Source of the DNA: Shewanella sp. HN-41
GTDB taxonomy: Bacteria; Pseudomonadota; Gammaproteobacteria; Enterobacterales; Shewanellaceae
Assembly: GCF_000217915.1 (NCBI RefSeq)
Contig: NZ_AFOZ01000046.1
Span: 62,001-126,000 of the forward strand
Length of the DNA: 64,000 nt
Direction: 5' to 3'
Of this stretch, positions 28,471-36,628 are shown one piece after another. Each line of letters opens with the position of its first letter. The first letter of the stretch is position 1. Under the pieces are notes generated by a model, which saw only the letters and a list, made by a program, of their open reading frames with translations, was not told the DNA's origin and made no database searches. Made by a program: the position numbers and the translations under genes.

Positions 28471-29052
28471 ATGGCGAACCATCACCAGCCCAATAAACCT
28501 AAGTCAAATCGTAAACTGATCAGCCTGTTAGTCATAGGTTGTATTGGTATGTTTGGTTTTGGGTTCGCGCTGGTGCCGCTATACGATGTGCTGTGTGAGA
28601 AGCTTGGGATCAACGGAAAAACCTCCAATACCGCCAGTCGTTATCAGGCGATAACCGTAGATACTAGCCGTATTGTCACTGTGGAATTTATCTCCCAAGT
28701 GCAAACGGGTATGCCATGGAAATTTGAGCCGCAAACCAAGCGGCTCGAAGTCCACCCCGGCGAACTGATACACACGGCTTTTTTGGCACGCAATGTGTCA
28801 GACAGAGCTACTGTCGGTCAGGCGATACCCTCTATATCACCCGGCCAAGGCGCAGCATATTTTAATAAAACTGAATGTTTTTGCTTTAATCAACAGCACT
28901 TAGCAGCTTCGACCAGCGCTGAGTTGCCGCTCATTTTTTTTGTGGATCCTCAGTTACCTGAATCCATCCACACTCTGACCCTCTCTTACACCCTCTACGA
29001 CATTACCGACAAGCAGTTAGCGTCTGCCATAGAGCAAGGAGCTGCAAAATGA
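28471..29052 (+). CDS. ctaG: Cytochrome c oxidase assembly protein CtaG (Cox11 family)
   Basis: Copper chaperone that delivers copper to the CuB site of subunit I. It has 193 residues with one N-terminal membrane helix (about 17-40) and a periplasmic domain with YDVLCEKLGINGKT and the copper-binding CFCFNQQ. It starts one base after the coxA stop and overlaps the coxC start by 4 nt, so it is translationally coupled. Confidence 0.94.
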   Translation: MANHHQPNKPKSNRKLISLLVIGCIGMFGFGFALVPLYDVLCEKLGINGKTSNTASRYQAITVDTSRIVTVEFISQVQTGMPWKFEPQTKRLEVHPGELIHTAFLARNVSDRATVGQAIPSISPGQGAAYFNKTECFCFNQQHLAASTSAELPLIFFVDPQLPESIHTLTLSYTLYDITDKQLASAIEQGAAK

Positions 29053-29925
29053 CCACAAAACATGAAACTTACTATGTTCCCGCCCAAAGCGTTTGGCCCA
29101 TCATTGGTGCTATAGGCTTGTTTTTAATCGCCTTTGGTGCAGGAAACTTTGTGCAACAACTCAAATCGGGGGCATCGGGTGGTGGCTATATACTGCTCGC
29201 TGGCATCGCAGTGATCCTCTTTATGTTGGTTGGTTGGTTTAGAACCGTGATCAACGAGTCAACGACCGGGCTCTATTCCCACCAAATGGATAGATCATTC
29301 CGCCAAGGCATGAGCTGGTTTATTTTCTCCGAAGTGATGTTCTTCGGCGCATTTTTTTGGGGCGTTGTTTTATGCCCGCATGGTCGCTGTACCTTGGCTC
29401 GGTGGCGCCTCGAATAATGCCATGACCCATGAAGTGCTCTGGCCACAGTTCGAAGCCGTTTGGCCGTTACTCACTACCCCAGATGGCACAAAAACTGAAG
29501 CTATGCCGTGGAATGGCCTACCGTTAATCAACACTGTCGTACTGCTCACCTCCTCCGTCACCTTACATTTTGCCCATGTCAGCCTAGAAAAAGGTAAGCG
29601 TTCCGCCATCACACTGTGGCTCGGGATCACCATACTTCTGGGGATGAGCTTCCTTGCCTTGCAGGCCGAAGAATATATACACGCCTACCGTGAAATGGGG
29701 CTTACCCTGACCTCTGGAGTTTATGGCAACACCTTCTTCCTGTTAACGGGCTTTCACGGCATGCACGTGACCCTAGGAACGGTATTTTTATTAGTGTTGT
29801 TTTTCAGAGTGTTGAAGGGTCACTTTAGTGCAGATAAGCATTTTGCCTTCCAAGCTGGCAGTTGGTATTGGCACTTTGTGGATGTGGTCTGGCTGTGTTT
29901 GTTTATTTTCGTCTATGTACTCTAA
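29049..29925 (+). pseudogene. coxC: Cytochrome c oxidase subunit III, apparent 1-bp frameshift
   Basis: Subunit III, a membrane protein of 291 residues after correction. The N-terminal part (29049 to about 29351) ends in FSEVMFFGAFF. At 29352-29358 there is a run of seven T where six keep the frame (GCA TTT TTT GGG GCG TTG TTT TAT GCC). As written the frame ends at 29417, while the next frame continues with FYARMVAVPWLG to the stop at 29925 and includes the later helices and HGMHVTLG. All its partner genes are intact, so this is more likely sequence error than a lost gene. Confidence 0.9.
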
Positions 29926-29928
29926 GAC

Positions 29929-30147
29929 CTAGTAAGGCGTGGGATTGGGGCTAATTAACCCAGTCCCTAGGGCCACCAGCAGTAGCAGGATAACGAGCAC
30001 AGAGAAGATCACGCGGCGACCAAGATAACGGCTCATAGGCACTTTATCGTCCCCTTTAACCATAATAAATAAGGCTCTACCTAGATTAAAAATGATGAAC
30101 AGCAACAGCAGAACTAGGGCTAACTTAAAAATAAACAGGGTATTCAT
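29929..30147 (-). CDS. DUF2909 family twin-helix membrane protein
   Basis: 72-residue protein with two hydrophobic segments (about 5-27 and 47-65) and a short charged loop. It resembles DUF2909 proteins, which often sit inside cytochrome oxidase clusters; function is unknown. It is the only minus-strand gene in the cox cluster. Its start codon overlaps that of SURF1 on the other strand within CATG (30145-30148). Confidence 0.75.
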   Translation of the reverse strand: MNTLFIFKLALVLLLLFIIFNLGRALFIMVKGDDKVPMSRYLGRRVIFSVLVILLLLVALGTGLISPNPTPY

Positions 30148-30910
30148 GCAATATCCTTATGTCCTGCTGAATAAATTAACGGTGTTTTTGCTGATACTGA
30201 CTGTGGCTGTATTCGTGATTTTGGTCAAGCTGGGTCTATGGCAATTAGCCCGCGGTGAAGAAAAAACCATGCTGTTAGCCCAAATGGAAGCGAGGCACTC
30301 CTTACTGCCACTCAGTTTTGAGCAGCTCCAACTCAAAATAGATAAGGAAGGCGTAACAGGTTATCGCCTACAAGTGCACGCCACAGCCGCTAGCTCGCAA
30401 ATTTGGCTGCTGGATAACCAAATCTATTCAGGCCAAGTGGGCTATTTAGCCTTTCAGCTTCTGCAAGTGGAGGCGGGGCAACCTTGGTTACTGGTCGAAT
30501 TAGGTTTTGTCGCCGCAGGTTCCCACCGTGGTGAGTTGCCCCACATCACCCCACTGAGCGGTGAATTGAATATCGAAGGAAGGCTTTATCAAAAGCAAAT
30601 CAATCCCTTGAGTCAGACTCTCATGGCAGAAACGGGGACGAGTATTCGCTTTCAGAATTTGAATATGCCGGAAATGGCACAGATGTTAGGTCATCCCTTG
30701 CTAGGTGCAGTACTGCAACCGGATGAGTTACCCACCCTCGCCTTGCCACATCCTTGGCAGCCCTTCCCGCTGTCGGCGCAAAAACATTGGGGGTATGCGC
30801 TGCAGTGGTTCTCGATGGCGGCCGTGTTTGCGGGGCTGATGTTGTGGCAAGGGATTCAGTATGTAAAACGCCATAGTGCCGAAGCAATCTCAAACTCAAG
30901 GAGCGAATAG
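30146..30910 (+). CDS. SURF1 family oxidase assembly protein
   Basis: 254-residue inner-membrane protein implicated in heme a insertion into subunit I. The start is ATG 30146. An N-terminal helix (about 12-30) ends in the family motif LGLWQLARGEEK; the C-terminal helix is preceded by HWGYALQWFSMA, the second SURF1 signature. The frame extends 18 codons upstream, but that would run through the divergent gene. It lies in the cox assembly run ahead of the heme A genes. Confidence 0.9.
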   Translation: MQYPYVLLNKLTVFLLILTVAVFVILVKLGLWQLARGEEKTMLLAQMEARHSLLPLSFEQLQLKIDKEGVTGYRLQVHATAASSQIWLLDNQIYSGQVGYLAFQLLQVEAGQPWLLVELGFVAAGSHRGELPHITPLSGELNIEGRLYQKQINPLSQTLMAETGTSIRFQNLNMPEMAQMLGHPLLGAVLQPDELPTLALPHPWQPFPLSAQKHWGYALQWFSMAAVFAGLMLWQGIQYVKRHSAEAISNSRSE

Positions 30911-31001
30911 GGAAATTCGTACCATACTTAGCAAGACACAAATAAAAACTAAATAAATATAAAACAATAAATTAGGGATAATTTGAATGAGAGGAGCAAG
31001 T

Positions 31002-31547
31002 ATGAACTCCCAGAGTAAATCGAAACACAAGGCATTGGGTTTGTTGCTGCTGGCGTTTATCGCGCCCGTAGTGATAGCCAAGTTAGTGCTGAGCTTGAAT
31101 TTATACCACGGTGGTGCCACCAATCATGGCGAGCTGATCAATCCCGAAACCAGTTATGCCAGCCTTGGGGTTGAAAATCCCATCCCCAAAGAATGGCAAC
31201 TGCTGTATTTACTGCCCGCCCAATGTGACGATGCTTGCCGTGAACGCCTATATATTTTACGCCAAAGCCATACTGCACTAGGACCAGACCAGGCGCGAGT
31301 CGAACCGCTGATCCTCACCCATCCCGACAGCGATCTTAATGCTTTAAGCGCCTTTAACTTCAACACTCGTCCCGCCAATGCAGGCTTAAGCCATTGGTTA
31401 GATGAACAGCAGCTGATCATAGTTGATCCCTTAGGCAGCTTAGTGCTGCGCTACCCCCAAGTGCAGGGCAGAGAAGCCCATTTAGCCCAAGGCAAGGCCC
31501 TGATTGCGGATCTGCGTAAATTGCTAAAACTGTCGAGGGTAGATTGA
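31002..31547 (+). CDS. Cox-cluster membrane-anchored protein, thioredoxin-like
   Basis: 181-residue protein with one N-terminal membrane helix (about 11-30). The remaining periplasmic part contains LLYLLPAQCDDACRERLY, a CxxxC in the place where SCO/thioredoxin-like proteins carry theirs, and a later LIIVDPLGSLVLRY strand. The start ATG 31002 follows GAGGAGC; ATG 30987 is an alternative. I do not know a named function. Position between SURF1 and ctaA suggests a copper or thiol role in oxidase assembly. The stop overlaps the ctaA start. Confidence 0.75.
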   Translation: MNSQSKSKHKALGLLLLAFIAPVVIAKLVLSLNLYHGGATNHGELINPETSYASLGVENPIPKEWQLLYLLPAQCDDACRERLYILRQSHTALGPDQARVEPLILTHPDSDLNALSAFNFNTRPANAGLSHWLDEQQLIIVDPLGSLVLRYPQVQGREAHLAQGKALIADLRKLLKLSRVD

Positions 31548-32524
31548 TGCGGCTAACTTGGACCCTTCGCTTAACCTTAGTCTTTACCTTATTGGTGATC
31601 TTAATGGGCGCTTATACCCGCCTATCGGACGCAGGTCTCGGCTGCCCCGACTGGCCAGGTTGCTACGGCCATGTCAAAGTGCCGACTCAAGAGCATGAAA
31701 TCGCCCATGCACAAAATATCTTCCCCGACCATGATATTCACCCAGAGAAAGCTTGGCTGGAGATGATCCACAGATATATCGCCGGCGGGCTTGGCTTACT
31801 GGTGTTGTTCATTTTCGTTTTATGTTTAAAAACCCCAGAAGCACCAAAAAAGTTACCGCTCATCATAGTGCTACTGATCCTCTTTCAAGCCGCACTCGGC
31901 ATGTGGACAGTGACGATGAAACTCATGCCCATAGTAGTGATGTCGCATCTTATTGGTGGTTTCAGCCTGATTTCACTACTGTTACTCCTGTATCTTCGAA
32001 CCCGACCGAGGCGGATCTTTAATAGCGAAACCCATGCTCGAAGTCTGGCACCGTTGGCATTGGTGAGCCTGTTCGTCCTTGTTGGTCAGATCATGCTGGG
32101 GGGCTGGACTTCGTCAAACTATGCGGCGCTCGCCTGCACATCTTTGCCCATTTGCGAAGGTAACTGGATGAATAATTTGGCAATAGCCAAAGCATTTTCA
32201 CCTTTTCAGGGCCAGCACCTTAGCTTCGAGTTCGGAGTGTTAGATTACCAGGCGCGGATGACTATCCATATTGCCCACAGAATAGGCGCTATCGTCACCG
32301 CCAGTTTGCTACTCGTGCTCGCCTATCGATTATTTGTAAGCAGCACGGGGATGAGGGCCATAAGCCTCTTATTAGTAGGGTTAGTGATCCTACAAGTGAG
32401 CTTAGGTATTTCTAACGTAGTAATGCATTTACCACTCGGCATTGCCGTGTCTCACAACGGCGGGGCGGCATTACTGCTGCTCACCTTAGTCGCAATCAAC
32501 TATTTTTTATGGCGCAAAGCATAA
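31547..32524 (+). CDS. ctaA: Heme A synthase CtaA (Cox15)
   Basis: Converts heme O to heme A by oxidising the C8 methyl group. The 325-residue membrane protein has about eight helices. Family segments are present: AYTRLSDAGLGCPDWPGCYG near the N-terminus, EMIHRYIAG, MSHLIGGF and IHIAHRIGA with the heme-ligand histidines. The start ATG 31547 overlaps the upstream stop (TGATG). It is followed directly by ctaB, and together they supply heme A. Confidence 0.95.
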   Translation: MRLTWTLRLTLVFTLLVILMGAYTRLSDAGLGCPDWPGCYGHVKVPTQEHEIAHAQNIFPDHDIHPEKAWLEMIHRYIAGGLGLLVLFIFVLCLKTPEAPKKLPLIIVLLILFQAALGMWTVTMKLMPIVVMSHLIGGFSLISLLLLLYLRTRPRRIFNSETHARSLAPLALVSLFVLVGQIMLGGWTSSNYAALACTSLPICEGNWMNNLAIAKAFSPFQGQHLSFEFGVLDYQARMTIHIAHRIGAIVTASLLLVLAYRLFVSSTGMRAISLLLVGLVILQVSLGISNVVMHLPLGIAVSHNGGAALLLLTLVAINYFLWRKA

Positions 32525-32538
32525 GCGAGGGAACCAAG

Positions 32539-33444
32539 ATGGCAAAACCACTCTCAATCACCAGTAGCCAGCCCACGTTCGGCGTGACATGGCGCGCCTA
32601 TTTTGAAATGACCAAACCTAAAGTAGTCGCACTCATGCTGCTCACTGTCTTAGTCGGCATGTGTTTGGCGCTGCCCCATGCTGTGCCCGTTCAACCTCTG
32701 CTCGCAGGTATGCTTGGCATTGCCATGATGGCGGGTTCGGCAGCGGCGCTCAATCATCTGATCGATCGCCGTATCGATGGCTTAATGGCACGCACCTACA
32801 ATCGACCATTGCCTAAGGGACGCATTTCGGCCACACGTGCGTTAATTTTTGCCGCTGCCTTAGGTAGCTTTGGTTTTATCGTCTTATATTCCTTGGTTAA
32901 TCCACTCACGGCTTGGCTGACCTTTGCTAGCCTGATTGGCTACGCCTTGGTTTATACGGCCTACTTGAAACGCGCGACATCGCAAAATATTGTGATCGGC
33001 GGCCTTGCGGGCGCCATGCCACCGCTACTGGGTTGGACGGCGGTGACGAACGAATTTCACGGCCATGCGCTGTTGTTAGTGATCATCATCTTTACGTGGA
33101 CGCCACCACATTTCTGGGCTCTGGCCATTCACCGACGCGCCGAATATGCCAAAGTGGATATTCCTATGCTGCCGGTTACCCACGGTGTCGAATTTACTAA
33201 AACCTGCATCTTGCTCTACACAGTATTGCTGGCGATTGCTTGCCTATTGCCTGTGCTGGTTGGCATGTGTGGGCCCGTGTATTTTGTCTGCTCTAGTTTG
33301 CTCAGTAGCGGATTTATCTATAAAGCATGGCAACTTAAATATCGGGATCATGATGGTTTAGCGATGCAAGTGTTCCGCTTTTCTATCTACCATTTAATGT
33401 TGTTATTCATGGCATTACTGCTCGACCACTATTTGTGGAGCTAG
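32539..33444 (+). CDS. ctaB: Protoheme IX farnesyltransferase CtaB/CyoE
   Basis: Attaches a farnesyl group to heme B to make heme O. It has 301 residues from ATG 32539, 8 nt after GAGGGA; the frame is open to 32509 inside ctaA. The prenyltransferase motif NHLIDRRIDGLMARTYNRPLP is present, as is the second Asp-rich segment near YAKVDIPMLPVTHG. About nine membrane helices. It serves the neighbouring A-type oxidase; the product could also be used by the cyo oxidase at the end of the window. Confidence 0.94.
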   Translation: MAKPLSITSSQPTFGVTWRAYFEMTKPKVVALMLLTVLVGMCLALPHAVPVQPLLAGMLGIAMMAGSAAALNHLIDRRIDGLMARTYNRPLPKGRISATRALIFAAALGSFGFIVLYSLVNPLTAWLTFASLIGYALVYTAYLKRATSQNIVIGGLAGAMPPLLGWTAVTNEFHGHALLLVIIIFTWTPPHFWALAIHRRAEYAKVDIPMLPVTHGVEFTKTCILLYTVLLAIACLLPVLVGMCGPVYFVCSSLLSSGFIYKAWQLKYRDHDGLAMQVFRFSIYHLMLLFMALLLDHYLWS

Positions 33445-33478
33445 TTTGCCCCGCTAACCTGTATTGATGGAGCGAATA

Positions 33479-34111
33479 ATGAAGAAAAGAATTTTAGTCG
33501 CCGCCATTTTATTAGTCGGCCTTGGCGGCCTATTTGCGGTGAAATTGGATCCCCCAAAACCGGTCGAGCTAAAGAACGGATTTCTGTTCCCGCAGGCCTA
33601 TGAAATAGCGCCCTTTGAATTGGTCGATCAACACAAGCAGGCTTTTACCAACGCCAGTTTGCAGGGAAAATGGAGCTTATTTTTTATCGGTTTTACCTTT
33701 TGCCCCGACGTTTGCCCGACGACCTTGAATAAACTCGCGGCGGCTTATCCCGAGTTAAACAAAATTGCACCCTTGCAGGTAGTATTTTTATCCGTAGACC
33801 CCAAACGGGACACACCGGATAAACTCCTGACCTATGTGAATTTTTTCAATCCAGAATTTAAAGCGGTCACGGGCGAGCAGACACAAATCTTCCCGCTCAC
33901 CCGCAGCTTAGGACTGACCTATGCCATGGTAGGTGAAGGGGAAAACTATCAAGTCGACCATAGTGCGGGTTATGTGTTGGTGTCGCCGCAGGGAACGCGA
34001 GTCGCAGTATTTAAACCTACGGCAGCATTGGGCAAACCGCCGCAGGTGTTAAATGAGGAATTGATTAGCGATTTTGAAAAAATAGTGGCGCAATACCAAC
34101 CGAGCCGTTGA
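33479..34111 (+). CDS. SCO1/SenC family copper chaperone
   Basis: 210-residue protein with one N-terminal membrane anchor and a periplasmic thioredoxin fold. The copper site is intact: FCPDVCPTTL (CxxxC) and a distal His in YQVDHSAGYV. It helps build the CuA site of subunit II. The start ATG 33479 has GGAGCG 6 nt upstream. It is the last gene of the cox cluster and abuts the convergent deacetylase with no gap. Confidence 0.93.
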   Translation: MKKRILVAAILLVGLGGLFAVKLDPPKPVELKNGFLFPQAYEIAPFELVDQHKQAFTNASLQGKWSLFFIGFTFCPDVCPTTLNKLAAAYPELNKIAPLQVVFLSVDPKRDTPDKLLTYVNFFNPEFKAVTGEQTQIFPLTRSLGLTYAMVGEGENYQVDHSAGYVLVSPQGTRVAVFKPTAALGKPPQVLNEELISDFEKIVAQYQPSR

Positions 34112-35158
34112 TCACTCTTTGACCCAAGAGCCATCGTCCTTTGGTCGCACCCAAGGCTGGGAAAACCAATAGTAACCATTGCGCGCCTTACTCGGCGCAG
34201 TGCAGTTATAACGCGAACGACCCGCAGGTAAGGCTAAATCCGCTTGAACACTAAACTCGGTTTCACTGAGCCAAGTCGGCTGTTTTGAACCTTGGCCTTG
34301 GATGTAGCACATCACTTGTTTAGCTGAGATATCGCTCATATCGAGGGTGACTTTTAGCTCAGGGCGCCAGTGGCCGCCCTTTAACTCAGGATCACTTGGG
34401 CTCTGTGCAATCACAGGCATATTCAAACTGTATAGTTTGGCCTTAAGGCTTTTTAAATCAGCATATTGTCCCGCAACAGGGAAACGCGGCAGTGCCGTTA
34501 ATGGCGAATAGGGCCCGGCGGCACCCGATTGTTGCCCCAAGGCGATAAAGCCATTTTCGGTTAACATATCCTGCAAGGCTTGATTGTATTCACCATAGGG
34601 ATAAGCCAGCATTTTGAAATTGTGTCCAGTGGCATCCAAGATGGCTTTTTCTGTGTCTAAAATATTGGCTTTTACCCGCGCTAGCCACTGCGCCTGTGAT
34701 TCATTTTCTAAGGCGCGGATCAAATGTTCGTGGGCCCAACTGTGGTTAGCGATATCGGCGCCTTCCTTGGATAACTTTATCAACTCATCCCAGGTCATCA
34801 TTTCGGTAAACTTTTGTTTAATCGGCTCAATTGCCACAAACAAGGTGTAGGGGAATCCAAATTCCTTTAGGATAGGATGCGCCGTAGTGGCTATGCTGCG
34901 ATAACCATCGTCGAAGGTAATCGCGACTGTTTTCGCCGGTAAATCTTGTTTTTGCTTGATCGCTTCAACCACCTGAGAAAGCGGGATCACCTTAAAGCCA
35001 TCATCGGCTAGAAACTGCATTTGCTCACGAAATTGCGCGGGCGTCACGCTAGTGGCCGCAGGAGTGGTTTCTGATACATGGTGATATTGCAGAATGACCA
35101 CGGCATGGGCAGAAAACGTCATTAGCCCTATGAGTGCCAACAGCGCACGTTTAACCAT
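34112..35158 (-). CDS. Polysaccharide deacetylase (NodB domain), exported
   Basis: 348-residue protein with a signal peptide (about 1-19) and a NodB/PgaB-like domain. Motif 1 is ITFDDGYRS, motif 2 HSWAHEHL and motif 3 AYPYGEYN, so the metal and catalytic residues are in place. A C-terminal region with WRPELKVTLDMSD is Shewanella-like and unassigned. Likely role is removal of acetyl groups from a cell-surface or storage glycan in the periplasm; substrate unknown. Its stop abuts that of the SCO gene. Confidence 0.88.
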   Translation of the reverse strand: MVKRALLALIGLMTFSAHAVVILQYHHVSETTPAATSVTPAQFREQMQFLADDGFKVIPLSQVVEAIKQKQDLPAKTVAITFDDGYRSIATTAHPILKEFGFPYTLFVAIEPIKQKFTEMMTWDELIKLSKEGADIANHSWAHEHLIRALENESQAQWLARVKANILDTEKAILDATGHNFKMLAYPYGEYNQALQDMLTENGFIALGQQSGAAGPYSPLTALPRFPVAGQYADLKSLKAKLYSLNMPVIAQSPSDPELKGGHWRPELKVTLDMSDISAKQVMCYIQGQGSKQPTWLSETEFSVQADLALPAGRSRYNCTAPSKARNGYYWFSQPWVRPKDDGSWVKE

Positions 35159-35180
35159 AATGTGAACACCTCTGAAATTA

Positions 35181-36548
35181 ATGAATACTGCTAAATCAAC
35201 TTGGCTCGACCTAATGCTTAACGGCGCGAAGAATCGTCAATTACTCATCCTCGCCCTGCCGATGATACTCTCCAATATCACTATCCCACTGTTGGGCTTA
35301 GTCGATACGGCTGTTATAGGTCATCTGAGTGACGCTTATTATTTAGGGGGAGTCGCTGTCGGGTCAACGATTATCACATTAATCATTTGGTTATTGGGAT
35401 TTTTGCGTATGGCGACCACAGGTTTAGTCGCGCAGGCCTATGGCGCAAATGATCTTCACGCCCAGCATAAACTCTTAGTCCAAGGCGCTATGCTGGCAGT
35501 GTTATTGGGCGCTGGCGTTATCGCGCTGCAAGTCCCGATATTAGATTTAGCACTAGGATTGTCCGAAGCGAGTAGCGAGGTCGAGCATTATTGCCGTGAG
35601 TATTTTCAGGTACGGATATGGTCAACACCCTTCGCCCTGCTCAACTTAGTGATGCTTGGCTGGCTATTGGGACGACAACAACCCAAGGCCGCCATGTGGC
35701 AGCTGATATTAGCCAACCTTGCCAATATTATTCTCGATGTAGTGTTTGTCCTCGGTTTAGGCTGGGGTGTTAAAGGCGCCGCCTTCGCCTCGGTCTTTGC
35801 CGATATCACCGCTTTCTCGGTGGCACTCACTATGGTGCTACAGCAACTTAAGCGCGCAGCCGATTTTCACTTATCCCAGCTATTACCCCATGTCACCCTG
35901 ACGGGATATGGCGCATTGCTTAGGCTCAACACCGATATTTTTATCCGCAGCCTCTGCCTGCAAGCGGCCTTTGCCTTTATGACTTTTCATGGTGCGGGTC
36001 TGGGTGATAATACCGTTGCCGCCAATGCTGTGTTACTGAATTTACTGCTGTTAATCTCCTATGCACTCGATGGCATAGCCTATTACGCCGAGGCAGAAGT
36101 TGGCCGTGCCTATGGGCAAAAACAGGCGGAGCAATTAAGGGAGGCGGTGATCTTAGCGTGGAGCTGGTCGGCCATTACTGCGTTAGGGTTCTGCGCTGTA
36201 TTCAGCCTTTTTGGTAGCAATATTATCACCCTACTGACCAGCATTAATGAGGTCAGAACCACGGCACAAGCCTATCTTATCTGGCTGATATTTTTACCTT
36301 TATGGTCTTTTAGCTCGTATTTATTCGATGGGGTCTATATAGGTGCAGCTAAGGGGAAAGTGATGCGCAACAGCATGATAATCGCCACCTTCGGCGCATT
36401 TTTCCCGACCTGGTATTTACTGCAGTCGCTATTATTGCCAGAGCAAGGTAATCATGCCCTTTGGGCCGCCATGAGCGCCTTTATGCTAACCAGAAGTCTC
36501 ACTCTTGGGGGCCACTATTATTTCAGCAACGCCTTTTTGAATAAATAA
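35181..36548 (+). CDS. dinF: DinF-like MATE family efflux protein
   Basis: Multidrug/sodium-antiport membrane protein of 455 residues and about 12 helices. The N-terminus LALPMILSNITIPLLGLVDTAVIGHL and YLGGVAVGSTI...FLRMATTGLVAQAYG agree closely with E. coli DinF. In E. coli it lies downstream of lexA; here it is separate and no CTGT-N8-ACAG box lies upstream, so it is probably not SOS-regulated. It is divergent from the deacetylase with only 22 nt between starts. Confidence 0.88.
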   Translation: MNTAKSTWLDLMLNGAKNRQLLILALPMILSNITIPLLGLVDTAVIGHLSDAYYLGGVAVGSTIITLIIWLLGFLRMATTGLVAQAYGANDLHAQHKLLVQGAMLAVLLGAGVIALQVPILDLALGLSEASSEVEHYCREYFQVRIWSTPFALLNLVMLGWLLGRQQPKAAMWQLILANLANIILDVVFVLGLGWGVKGAAFASVFADITAFSVALTMVLQQLKRAADFHLSQLLPHVTLTGYGALLRLNTDIFIRSLCLQAAFAFMTFHGAGLGDNTVAANAVLLNLLLLISYALDGIAYYAEAEVGRAYGQKQAEQLREAVILAWSWSAITALGFCAVFSLFGSNIITLLTSINEVRTTAQAYLIWLIFLPLWSFSSYLFDGVYIGAAKGKVMRNSMIIATFGAFFPTWYLLQSLLLPEQGNHALWAAMSAFMLTRSLTLGGHYYFSNAFLNK

Positions 36549-36628
36549 ATCTGTAAAGACAGTAGTTTACTCATCCTAAAATTATTATGATGCGACCCTT
36601 ACAATTGTAACTAAAATGTAGCCCAATC

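Noticed and set aside
29340..29370. Programmed frameshifting in coxC
   Set aside because: The seven-T run could slip, but four other genes show the same one-base defect, three of them at runs of only 3-4 bases where slippage is improbable; a common technical cause is simpler.
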